Shown: positions 12,001 through 20,302 of the stretch, one piece after another
Position numbering within the stretch: the first letter of the stretch is position 1
Layout of the letters: the number at the start of each line of letters is the position of its first letter
Origin: Liolophura sinensis
Taxonomy: Eukaryota; Mollusca; Polyplacophora; Chitonida; Chitonidae
Reading direction: 5' to 3'
NCBI RefSeq assembly: GCF_032854445.1
Contig: NC_088300.1
Location: 6,512,001 to 6,572,000 of the forward strand
DNA: 60,000 nucleotides
Notes under the pieces: generated by a model
What the model saw: only the letters and a program-made list of their open reading frames with translations
What the model was told of the DNA's origin: nothing
Databases searched by the model: none
Made by a program: the position numbers and the translations under genes

Positions 12001-15000
12001 GTAGGTCAGTGACATTGAATCCATGAAATATGTCCAAAGTAATTAGTGGTAGAGAAGAATGAATCAAATTGTCAGAGTACAAATACTTACTGTTAGCTCA
12101 CCTTTAGAAAGTACAGGCGTAGCTTATGTCATACCCTGAGCGTCGGTTTCTGTGTCCAATAACAAGGAAAGCAGTGTTAAACAAAATGTCAGGGGTTGTA
12201 TCTCAGAAAATACTGCAGGTGTTGAGATCAGGGTTTAAACACTTGTAGAGCACAGTAACAGGAGGGGGATATTCCATCGTTGATACGGTGTGTACATATT
12301 ACATACTGTAAATTACTGAATTCCTGACTTGTATATTAGAATCAAAGTTGAACCAAAAAATTAGGGGTGGTATTTCAAAAAGAACATTATGCATTTACGT
12401 CAAGTTTTACATGCGTGTAAAGTATAATGACACAAGGGGGATATTCCATTGGTCATGCTCTGTGTGCATGTTAAATACAGTAAATTTCCATGACAGTTCT
12501 TAGGATAACTGTGGACAGTCTCCTGTACAGTAATGTCACTTGTTTTACCTAGAATATAGCCTGGAAGGTTTTGAAATTTGTAAATACTTTTTTTTATGGA
12601 ATGTGTCACAATGCCATATTGTGGGTAAATTTTGTTGAGACCAATAGTATTGAAGATAGTTCACCTGGAAAACATGATTTCTGTGAGAATATTTCTTTAA
12701 AGTTACATAAATTTAACTTCATAAATTTATTATTTATTTATTTATTTTATTGTTGTTTAATGAAATACCCAAGAAACTTTATACATGTAATTAAGTTTTA
12801 TGTTGCATTACAGGTGTATATTCCTGGCGGGAAATGGAGCTTTCTTTGTGAACTACGTCATCACATCAGCCTTCATTGGCAGCGGTCTGGAGTTGATCCG
12901 CTTCTCTCAGCTCTTCATGTATGCCCTGAAGCTCATTTGCTCGCGGTCAGTCGCGGAAAAGTCTACAGTCAGGAAGGTAACCACGCATCACTATCACTTC
13001 CAGACATTTTGACGCGTGATTGCCGAGCAAGGTCTTCATCAAGGAGGCACATTACTGTATTTCGCCTAATGTTCAGGAGTTTTCAAGTGACCCATTGGCT
13101 TGATTCCGATTAATTCATCCACATTATGGTCCACTTAAGTGTTTTTATGAAGTTTGATTAATTTCTTATCAGAAAAAGTGTTGGCATTAAAAGTATTGTT
13201 TTAAGGCCTGTATGAGCTTCTGAAAGTGCATTGTCACATACTAAATGTTACTAATTATCGTTTTAAGGCCTGTATGAGCTTCTGAAAGTGCATTGTCACA
13301 TACTAAATGTTATTAATTATCGTTTTAAGGCCTGTATGAGCTTCTGAAAGTGCATTGTCACATACTAAATGTTACTAATTATCGTTTTAAGGCCTGTATG
13401 AGCTTCTGAAAGTGCATTGTCACATACTAAATGTTACTAATTATCGTTTTAAGGCCTGTATGAGCTTCTGAAAGTGCATTGTCACATACTAAATGTTACT
13501 AATTTACTTTTCTCGTAACTTTTTTTGAAAATGATATTTTGTGGGTTTGTAATGTCATTGGGTGAAGTGACTTGGACAAAAAGTTATGAAAACTGATCAG
13601 AAAGTATTCTGAAAGGCCCCAATCAGGCACACGGGTAGATTGCATTTCATTCAGACTTAAAAAGTATTTCCATGTTTAAAAAATGAAGCAAAAGAAAATT
13701 TTGTGGGCCAAGTCAGACATGCCATTAAAACTACATGTATGTGTGTATTTAAATTTCTTTTATGATAAGAATTATTTTCCAAGAGAATTAAGTATTGAAG
13801 CTTAAGGTGGACTTCATTATAATATAGTGATAAGGTTAGGCACAAAACAATTAAACCCAGTTAATCCATTCAGGAAAATTTAAAGTTCAAACATTGAAGT
13901 AATTTTTAGCACCAGAAGTTAAACTGGACTTACATTGTTGAAGATATTGTGTAATGTATGAGGCTCTGTCATACCATAATGACCATTCCTCATGCTTCTA
14001 TGATTTCAGTCGGTGGTGTGGGACTTCCAGTTCGGGATTCAATATGCATGGATGCTGTGTGTGTTCACAATAATCATGACCTACAGTATACCGTGCCCAC
14101 TCGTCATGCCTTTTGGTAAACTTTGTCTCAAATCTGCTCAGATTATATGTTATTGTAGCAATGAAATTTTCTCTGATATTTGGTCTTCTTCCTAATGAAT
14201 TGGTTAGGTAGTTGCTAGTAAGTTAAAAAAGTTATTTCAGCCATTTATTTCATTTTGTGGCCTTTTAAAATTGTTGTTAAGTGAGTCATCACCAGGTATA
14301 CATGTGGACTAAACTTATGAGATGAGCAGGATCAGCTGCTTATTTTCACGATCACCCCATTAACATTGAATGGGGGGAAACAGTCAAATGAGACTTGATT
14401 TTCTATAAAAGTTACATTTCTACAAAAGATATTTAAGAAACTTTGGGAAAGTGGTTCTGTATTGCTGAACGAGTGACTTGATTGATCATTACACAGGTAA
14501 ATTAACCTTCAGTATGGCACTGATTAGTACTTGCTTATAAAGAAGGAAATGAGTACCTATGCTCTGATGTTCTCCCCTCAGGTATGGTGTACATGGGCCT
14601 GAAACACCTGGTGGATCGTTACAACATCTACTTTGCGTATGCACCTTCCAAGATTGACAAAAACATCCACACCAGTGCTGTTACTTTTGTCATCGCTGCT
14701 GTTATTTTTCTACAGATATCTATTGTATTCTTCTCGGCCCTGCGAACAGGTTTGTTTCTCTATTATATCCTGTATGTGGAAGGATCTTCGTTGTGTTTTT
14801 CTGAAGTTGATCAAATTCATGGTGACCATTGTGTTTGGAATAGTCATACCCATTCTCATATACAGAACTTAAGGAAAAGTGCTCTTCCTTGGTCTGTGCC
14901 AAACTTTAAAATAGCTCTAGTTATGAGTTGTGAAGGTGTGTACGTTGTTAACTAGTTACATAATGTCACTTTGTTGTTTATTTCAGTGGAGCTACGGTTA

Positions 15001-18000
15001 AACCCAGTGTTCATCTTCTCTGCTGTGGCCCTTTTCATTACACTTGTTGTATTCTTTGGCCGAATATTCTTTGGCTGGTTCAAGGGTCTTAGCCCAATCA
15101 AATACAAGGTCAGTGTTTTCTTTTCCCTCACTCCATCAACTTGATATTTCTGTATTATGTTTAACCCAACCATCAAGGATTCTTTAAATATAGTAGTTTC
15201 TGAATACAAAAGCATCTAAAATTTACAATGTTGTTTACGATAAAAGGGGAAGTTTCAACAGAAAGAGGAAGTGGACGTTGTAAATCCCACGATACATCAA
15301 ACCAATGATCTCCAATCCTGCTCAGCACCTCTGGTCTGTAGTTATAGTCTTGTCTTAGCCTGCCTGGGTCATGGTTGTGGTGGGTTATGTACCAGTGCAT
15401 GTGGATAGTCCTCTATCCATAAGTGCGTTAGTCTGATGGCATGGGATTAACTCACAGTGGTGCGATTTGCCTTTAACATGCTTCCTGAAGATGTCATTGT
15501 ATATGAGAGTGGTGAGAGAGGACATGTTGTATGGCTGACTTCATGGCTTATGCAAATATTTCTATATCACTTTTGGAGTGCGTAAATGACAAAAGGCCTG
15601 GGGACATTGAAGAAAATAAAATAAAATGAAGATGGCTGTGTTGAACAAGTAACTGATTGGTACAGTTTAATTTGACATTGACTCGTACCTTGTGTAGAGG
15701 TAAACAACACTGCTGTTTTACACTCGCACTATTTGTACACAGAATGCAGGAAGTAAGACAGGGTCAAGGTCACCCAATGAGGAGACTCAGGTTTGTACAC
15801 TCTGTTACCATGGTTACCAGTTTGTATAACCCTCTAACCTGTTAACCACCATCTTGCTTGGTCTGGTATTGGTGAAGGGCTTGCCGCCTCCATGTGGGTG
15901 TTTTGTACCAATAGTGAAAATGGTGATTTGCATGGTAGAGTTTGAAATGTTTGTATTATTTGGTACAGGTTCTGTGGGTGCATGATTCAGTGTAGCCAAG
16001 TTTTTAAATGTCTTTGAGGTGATAGTGGTCAGCAGTAAGAAGTAAGTGTTAAACGTGCAGTTTACCTCACCTGATGCTTCAGTCCTAAACATTGCACAGG
16101 ATAAAACTGGAGAGTTTTTATTACAAGTTTTGTCATATTTTTTTGGTTGAAAATGGCAAACATTTACATGTACCGTTATGCGGGAATATCACAACATGAA
16201 GTCAGTTGCAGGTAAAGTTATGAGGAATAGTTTAATATGAATACAGGTAACGTGACAAATAAAACAAAAAATCTAGTTTTGAAGGTGCAGCCGGTGGCCC
16301 ACTTTCACAAAAATCACATACTCTGTACATACATTTTTTTGCAATTTTTTAAATCTTTTTGCAGTATTATGGCATTTTCAAAGAACAAAAAGTTAACAAT
16401 CAGTTAAAATTGACATACAAAATTTTTGTGTGTAAACAGTGGTTTTAGTCGGCATATTTTTTCAGAAACTACTAAAGCTTACCTGTAATTGCATTGTTGT
16501 AGGTGCTCAATCTTAGTGCTAAGATACCCCCCACTGCCCCACCCCACCCCACTCTGATGCCACCCACACATACACAAACCAGGGTTCTTTTTGCACTGTA
16601 AATGTTTAAACTTAGGTCAGAACAGATTTAAGTAGCTAAACAGTACAGCTTGCTCCTCTTGGGTGAGCTCAGTATTATCAGGCAGTAGCATTAGATGTAC
16701 ATTAGGAGTTAATAAGGTGAGTCATGCTGAGGATTTGTCTTAATGAACATGTGTTCTAAGTGTGGACACATGGTAAGGCTTGTTTGAACCTGCTGTGAGT
16801 GGAAAGGATAAGTAAGTCTTATAATAGTCTCATATTGCACTTTTCAATTTTAAGCAAAAGCATCTTTGGATAGTAACAAATGTACATTAACTAGTTAGCC
16901 AGTGTATTCCCAGCAGCTTCGTGTATGACAGATGTGAAAGTTGCACCTTGTACATATGTATCTAGTAGTTGCTCTACATTTAAAAATTCCGAGGAATTGT
17001 TTATAGTTGGTTAACGCTATCTTATGTGTGTGCTGTTTTGCAAACTGATGTGAAGCATGCAAACATTGCATGGTGCTGATCTACATGTTGATAGGTAGGC
17101 ACCTGGTCATGGTGAACTCATAGTAGTGCTTTTTGTAGAGTTAAGGTGTCAGTAATGTATCTTATTTAAAAATTTAATAGACTGCATGTAAATTAGTTAA
17201 AATTTACATATAATATACTACATTGTAGCAATAACCTAGGCTGTTTAACCATGCTATTTGCCTGAAGAGTAGTAAGTCTTACGTCAGAATTATGTCTGCT
17301 CTGTTTGTATTCATTTCAAATCTCAAAACTGTTCTATCTTCTATTCTATTTTTCGTATTTAAGGTGTTTGTTTCAGTCCGAAGAAGAGGTGGAAACAGCT
17401 TTTTCTTGCAAAAAAACCTTTAACATGTGGAGAGTGTTTGGACTAGTTCACATTTATTCTATGGAGGGATCTTGGAATTTGGAGATCAATCTCTTTTGTT
17501 GGTGAAAAAGTCATACTGTAACATGTGATATGTCTAAAATATTAGGTAACTTTTGTTGACATTAATATACCAATTACACTTCTCGACGTGTTCCAGAGGA
17601 ACAAATGACAACCCTGTCCATTAAAATCTTTTCACGTTAACAAATGCTCAACTCCTCAATTTTATCCAAATTACTCCAAATAACTTTCTATGAAACTTTT
17701 TTCAGACGCCCATGTTATAGTAAATATAATCAGAAATACATGTAGTTGTCACATGACACAGTAGGAGATTTTTTTATCTTTAATGATGAAAGAGTTCCTA
17801 CTCAAAACTCTGCAGTTCTGTGCGAAGCGGCATGTTGTTGTTGTACATTATGTCATTGTTTCATATGCTTTAAACTGTTGAGAGCGATCTTGTACAGTGT
17901 TATGAGCATTGTGATACAGTCCCGATCAGTTAACTATAGGCTTTGAGTTATTTAGTTGAAAGTGATTTAATGCCAGGCTCAAATGTAGGTAACTTTCATG

Positions 18001-20302
18001 ATGATTAAACGACAGGTTCATGGTTGGTAGAAATTGTACCCCGGACAAAGCCACGACAAAACCAACTGGATACATCCATTGGTCAATGGCTGATAAGCTG
18101 TGGTGAGACTTCAGATCTAAACCATTATCAGGACACATTTTCTATGTAATATTTCCACTGTCAGGAATTGGGAAACATTTCATGTAATTCCAAATCCTGC
18201 TGATCAGTGTTAATTTTTATCCGAATCATTATGATAGGATAGACACATAAACAAGTCTGTGTCTATGTTATAACATGCAAATCTGGCTCTAAATCTGGAT
18301 TTCGCCTTACATCAATATCATACCTATAAACACAATGTCTTACACATGTAAATCCACAGGACATTCCCCTTGTGCAGAGTGACTGAACTTAGGAACAGAT
18401 CCATCAGCATGATTCTCAATAAGAAATTCACATACATGTACATTTCTCTTCAAATTGGGTTTCAGTTATAATATAATAAACTTCATTTGCAGAGGGCTAT
18501 ATATACCCTCAGTGCACACAGTACGGTGATCTTCTTGGAGGCCCTCTCACACACGTAGGCACTCTCACACATGGAGGCACTCTCACACTCGAAGGCCCTC
18601 TCACACACGAAGGCCCTCTCACACACGGAGGCCCTCTCACACACGGAGGCCCTCTCACACACGGAGGCCCTCTCACACACGGAGGCCCTCTCACACACGG
18701 AGGCCCTCTCACACACAGAGGCCCTCTCACACACGGAGGCCCTCTCACACATGGAGGCACTCTCACACTCGAAGGCCCTCTCACACACGAAGGCCCTCTC
18801 ACACACGGAGGCCCTCTCACACACGGAGGCCCTCTCACACACGGAGGCACTCTCACACACGGAGGCCCTCTCACACACAGAGGCCCTCTCACACACAGAG
18901 GCACTCTCACACATAGAGGCCCTCTCACAGACGGAGGTGCTCTCATACACATTCACAAAAAATATCATCCTATAGATAAAAAGTTTCTGTTATGTGGCAT
19001 ACCAGTAGTCTTCTGATAATGAATGCTTGGAACAATTTGTCACTGTGTACCACTTCAGAAACATTTTTTAACAGACAGTGTTCAGTAGAAAATAATGATA
19101 AAAATATCACTGATAAAAAAATCATTATCTTACAGATCTGCAAAAACTGTATTGAATTGAATGTTACAATTTACTGACATGCTTTGTTTTTGGTTTGACA
19201 GTTGTTTTTGGTTATACTAAATGTTTTCTTTGTATATTTCCTGCTGTATGCTCACATTTATGTTGGAGCCTCCAGTGCTATTGTATGTCATGGGAACATT
19301 ACTGGCAGTTGGGAAGCTGGTTAACTTTGTGTAGCTAGTATAGTGTAGTTTTACTGATGATGGGTTTGGGAGATAACACATTGGTAAAAATCAACAAGAA
19401 CGTTATGACAGTAACATAATAGAAATGGTTACAACTCTAATATTTTGAGAGATTAAAAAAATTAAATCTTGTCAAGGGAACAAGAAATTTGTCAGTCAAG
19501 CTTTTTTTAGCAAATATTGTGTTAGTTTTCTGCTTTAAATTACATTCCAGCACCTCATTTTTTATCATTTCAGCAGTTTAATGATGTTGTTTAATCATGT
19601 CAGTTACTTCATTACACTTGTTTAAAAGTTGATTGTAGTTATTATTCCTAAATGATACAATGATGGGTTATTCGAGTGTGTAGAATGTTTCTTTGTAGAT
19701 GTCCAGAAAGGCCGTTGTATCTGTAACAGCCCACTGGTAATATGGTTACAAGAACCTAATGTCAGTTGTTACTGTTTTGTTTTTCAGCCTTTCAGTGACA
19801 AAGATACAGAAGGAACACAGGACAAGGTAATTTCTGTCTTCATTGACTAAGATTTGAGATAATCACGTTAAAAGCCAGTGTACATGCTCCCTCACAAATA
19901 GAGAGACTAATGGGCCACATAGTGGTATAGTATTACATGTCATATCTACTTAGTATTTACCTTGTGCAATGTCCTTATGGTACAGGAGAGGTAAAAATCA
20001 AAATTATAAACAAACACTAAAGAATGTTAGCTTTATGCACATGTATCTCTTCAATCCCTTCATAAAATACCAAGAATTGTTTATTTCCCAGTGTTCTGTT
20101 GTCAGAATTACTGATGGTGGACTGTACATGGTTGGTATGTGCTTTTCTTAAATGTGCTTTTTATCTTTATGCATTTTAGCCTTTTGTCCCAAGTGTGCTA
20201 ACGGAGTCTGGTGCAGATGATCAACCTCCCGACGTGTCAACCTTCACCTACGGCTCAACAGGAAGCGTTAACATGGGGGATGGCACTACAGAGAGTGGCT
20301 GA
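8..20302 (+). CDS. TMEM63: TMEM63/CSC1-like mechanosensitive cation channel (5'-partial, 20 coding exons)
   Basis: This is a spliced gene model; the exons are listed separately. The joined protein has about 698 residues in the window, against roughly 800 in vertebrate TMEM63 proteins, so the N-terminus with its first membrane helix lies upstream. The order of parts matches the family: a cytosolic segment, a helix ending LPVNIS, the long cytosolic RRM-like linker with a Cys-rich cluster, then the pore-domain helices ([59 protein letters not shown]) and a short hydrophilic C-tail. TMEM63 proteins are OSCA-related channels opened by membrane tension or hypo-osmotic stress. Phases agree at every junction except exon 2 to exon 3, where one base is missing. 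Whether it is the A, B or C paralogue cannot be told; invertebrates often have a single gene. Family assignment is very secure. Confidence 0.95.
1203..1240 (+). CDS. TMEM63: TMEM63 exon 2
   Basis: A short exon between ctttctcag and gtacgt, reading [13 protein letters not shown] and ending in phase 2. The segment aligns with the FRM/FRI motif that precedes the conserved 'KCG.DA' region of the family. Confidence 0.85.
1647..2578 (+). repeat. 77-bp minisatellite, about 12 copies, in TMEM63 intron 2
   Basis: GTGTACGATGCATGG recurs at 1801, 1878, 1955, 2032 and onward with a 77-bp period. Units differ by a few substitutions and 1-bp indels. Because 77 is not a multiple of three, long open frames appear in several frames of both strands; none is coding. 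Confidence 0.95.
2718..2856 (+). CDS. TMEM63: TMEM63 exon 3, with one base missing near its start
   Basis: The acceptor is tttgcag and the donor gtaagt. From 2718 the phase set by exon 2 reads DADILR and then leaves the family frame. From about 2740 the family frame reads [20 protein letters not shown]...ILPVNIS, which contains a membrane helix. One extra A at about 2738-2741 would join the two. Using AG 2 bases downstream (exon from 2720) also restores the frame, at the cost of DADILR. The exon length (139) fits neither neighbour phase unless one of these holds. Confidence 0.9.
2927..3159 (+). mobile_element. tRNA-derived SINE, full length, with 13-bp target-site duplication
   Basis: The head has an A box (TGGCTCAGTTGG) and a B box (GAGTTCAAGTCC). 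The body holds the 'ggatggtcgtgggtttcc' and 'ccaccataatgctgg' segments and the tail is ATAAATAAATCAATAA. It is flanked by ATTATTGAAATTG at 2914-2926 and 3160-3172. It lies in TMEM63 intron 3. Confidence 0.92.
3342..3390 (+). CDS. TMEM63: TMEM63 exon 4
   Basis: A 49-nt exon between ttgttcacag and gtatgt, reading [17 protein letters not shown]. This corresponds to the extracellular loop after the LPVN helix (the family has an FG.TTI.N motif here). Both phases match the neighbours. Confidence 0.88.
4071..4179 (+). CDS. TMEM63: TMEM63 exon 5
   Basis: Lies between ttattgcag and gtaagc. It reads [24 protein letters not shown] followed by an acidic cytosolic stretch. This is the membrane helix that leads into the large cytosolic linker. 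Confidence 0.93.
4227..4400 (+). repeat. Possible diverged member of a ~220-bp interspersed repeat
   Basis: Starts TACCCTAATTCCCCAACC and contains AATTTTCAGTCT, resembling copies near 10383, 11148 and 54717. Much more diverged than those. Confidence 0.35.
5033..5106 (+). CDS. TMEM63: TMEM63 exon 6
   Basis: Lies between ttttcag and gtaagt and reads [14 protein letters not shown], the first strand of the RRM-like cytosolic domain (family pattern 'RTLFI.GI'). Confidence 0.9.
5450..5530 (+). CDS. TMEM63: TMEM63 exon 7
   Basis: Lies between gttgacag and gtgagt and reads [20 protein letters not shown]. It continues the cytosolic domain (family 'FEEAYP...Y.V..L'). Confidence 0.92.
5531..7435 (+). 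other. TMEM63 intron 7
   Basis: 1.9 kb of AT-rich intron. Nothing recognised beyond short homopolymer tracts. Confidence 0.6.
7436..7562 (+). CDS. TMEM63: TMEM63 exon 8, cysteine-rich loop
   Basis: Lies between tttttcag and gtgagc. It ends with a stretch holding eight cysteines in 13 residues ([13 protein letters not shown]). The family has a Cys cluster at this place (for example 'CGHLCCC' in vertebrates), generally regarded as a likely palmitoylation site; that role is inferred here. Confidence 0.93.
7871..8004 (+). CDS. TMEM63: TMEM63 exon 9
   Basis: Lies between tgttgtag and gtatcg. It reads [20 protein letters not shown]...[10 protein letters not shown]. The 'AIEYYT' and 'LG.AFV.F' signatures are hallmarks of the TMEM63 cytosolic domain. 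Confidence 0.95.
8661..8790 (+). CDS. TMEM63: TMEM63 exon 10
   Basis: Lies between ttgttgcag and gtaatg. It ends [16 protein letters not shown], matching the family signature 'W.V.YAP.P.NIYW' just before the pore-domain helices. Confidence 0.95.
9131..9511 (+). repeat. 120-bp tandem duplication of TMEM63 exon 11 with its splice acceptor (3 copies)
   Basis: The AAC of each copy lies at 9152, 9272 and 9392, giving an exact 120-bp period. Each unit holds the end of the intron (a TGTTGTTATTGTTGTA-type tract and AG) and the first 33 or so codons of the exon. Copies 1 and 2 lack the six bases that give LFFF in copy 3 and differ from each other by very few bases. The frame is open through all three. 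Copies 1 and 2 encode WCCYCCRE where the intron tract is read through. Confidence 0.95.
9392..9541 (+). CDS. TMEM63: TMEM63 exon 11 (copy 3 of a tandem-duplicated exon)
   Basis: This is the copy that continues into family sequence: [14 protein letters not shown], a helix with [12 protein letters not shown], then [16 protein letters not shown], ending CAT|gtatga. It is the first pore-domain helix. Copies at 9152 and 9272 precede it in the same frame, each with an AG|AAC acceptor. Starting at 9152 would add 80 residues. Copy 3 alone gives the normal family length, so it is the most likely constitutive exon. Confidence 0.85.
9968..10074 (+). CDS. TMEM63: TMEM63 exon 12
   Basis: Lies between tttatcag and gtatgt. 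It reads [28 protein letters not shown]...HWTK, a near-consensus pore-domain helix (family 'FFPTLLLW.FSALLP.IVYYS'). Confidence 0.96.
10383..10580 (+). repeat. Interspersed ~220-bp repeat, copy A
   Basis: Runs from ATACCCTAATTCTTCAACC to a GGCTTTAGTTGAAGAT-like end and shares blocks with 11148-11360 (for example CAACCAATATTTTGA and TCATAATA.TTGTA). It lies in TMEM63 intron 12. No coding potential or terminal repeat recognised. Confidence 0.65.
10674..10760 (+). CDS. TMEM63: TMEM63 exon 13
   Basis: Lies between gtcctcag and gtaagt. It reads [26 protein letters not shown], the next pore helix. The 3' 48 bases plus the donor are repeated three more times downstream. Only the first donor keeps the frame: extending past it meets TAA at once. 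Confidence 0.93.
10713..11105 (+). repeat. 101-bp tandem array of the 3' half of exon 13 with its donor (4 copies)
   Basis: ATTCCTGCTGCTG starts at 10713, 10814, 10915 and 11016, an exact 101-bp period. Each copy carries 48 exon bases ending CCAG, then gtaagtcagactgg and about 40 intron bases. Copies 2-4 have donors but no acceptor. The unit is not a multiple of three. Confidence 0.95.
11148..11360 (+). repeat. Interspersed ~220-bp repeat, copy B
   Basis: Same family as the copy at 10383. Holds the uninterrupted block GCATAAATTCAACTGAAAAA, which serves as an 'empty site' for the nested insertion in the copy at 54717. Confidence 0.65.
11733..11795 (+). CDS. TMEM63: TMEM63 exon 14
   Basis: Lies between ctgttacag and gtaagt and reads [21 protein letters not shown], the loop equivalent to 'LF.WLFD......RFEC' in vertebrates. 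Confidence 0.92.
12814..12976 (+). CDS. TMEM63: TMEM63 exon 15
   Basis: Lies between cattacag and gtaacc. It reads [20 protein letters not shown]...GLELIRF...VAEK. '[15 protein letters not shown]' is one of the strongest TMEM63 signatures and lies in the pore region. Confidence 0.96.
13198..13505 (+). repeat. 62-bp tandem array, 5 copies, TMEM63 intron 15
   Basis: GTTTTAAGGCCTGTATGAG recurs at about 13198, 13260, 13322, 13384 and 13446. Copies are nearly identical, so the expansion is recent. Not coding. Confidence 0.95.
14010..14115 (+). CDS. TMEM63: TMEM63 exon 16
   Basis: Lies between atttcag and gtaaac. It reads [20 protein letters not shown] then [12 protein letters not shown], matching the family 'FG..YAWM.CVFT...YSI.CP...PFG'. 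Confidence 0.96.
14582..14749 (+). CDS. TMEM63: TMEM63 exon 17
   Basis: Lies between cccctcag and gtttgt. It reads [20 protein letters not shown], a helix, then FFSALRTG. The 'LKH.VDRYN.Y.AY.P.K.....H..AV' pattern is diagnostic. Confidence 0.96.
14987..15108 (+). CDS. TMEM63: TMEM63 exon 18
   Basis: Lies between tatttcag and gtcagt. It holds the last helix and the motif LSPIKYK, which in vertebrates ends the membrane domain ('LSPLNYK'). Confidence 0.94.
15109..18540 (+). other. TMEM63 intron 18, proximal part
   Basis: AT-rich intron. I see no exon, SINE head or TIR element here apart from a short C-rich stretch near 16525-16560. Confidence 0.6.
18541..18955. repeat. 18-bp minisatellite, about 23 copies, TMEM63 intron 18
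   Basis: The unit is GGAGGCCCTCTCACACAC with variants. As 18 is a multiple of three, frames on both strands stay open for over 130 codons (repeats such as SHTEAL or CERASV). Low-complexity translation, no acceptor/donor context and an intronic position argue against coding. Confidence 0.95.
19788..19826 (+). CDS. TMEM63: TMEM63 exon 19
   Basis: A 39-nt exon between gtttttcag and gtaatt, reading [13 protein letters not shown], part of the cytosolic C-tail. Phase 0 on both sides, so it could be skipped without a frameshift. Confidence 0.75.
20180..20302 (+). CDS. TMEM63: TMEM63 terminal coding exon 20
   Basis: The acceptor is gcattttag. It reads [13 protein letters not shown]...TYGSTGSVN...ESG and stops at TGA 20300-20302. 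The PF.P motif is like that in the tail of vertebrate TMEM63 proteins. Confidence 0.85.
   Translation, partial: PFVPSVLTESGADDQPPDVSTFTYGSTGSVNMGDGTTESG

Noticed and set aside
12571-13113. 180-codon plus-strand open frame
   Set aside because: It overlaps TMEM63 exon 15 in another frame; the family frame with matching phases explains the region.
13198-13505. CRISPR-like regular repeats
   Set aside because: Units are contiguous and nearly identical with no unique spacers, and the DNA is animal nuclear. The same holds for the other arrays.
18483-18975. Three overlapping long open frames (up to 161 codons)
   Set aside because: All arise from the 18-bp minisatellite, which has no stop in these frames. 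No gene context.
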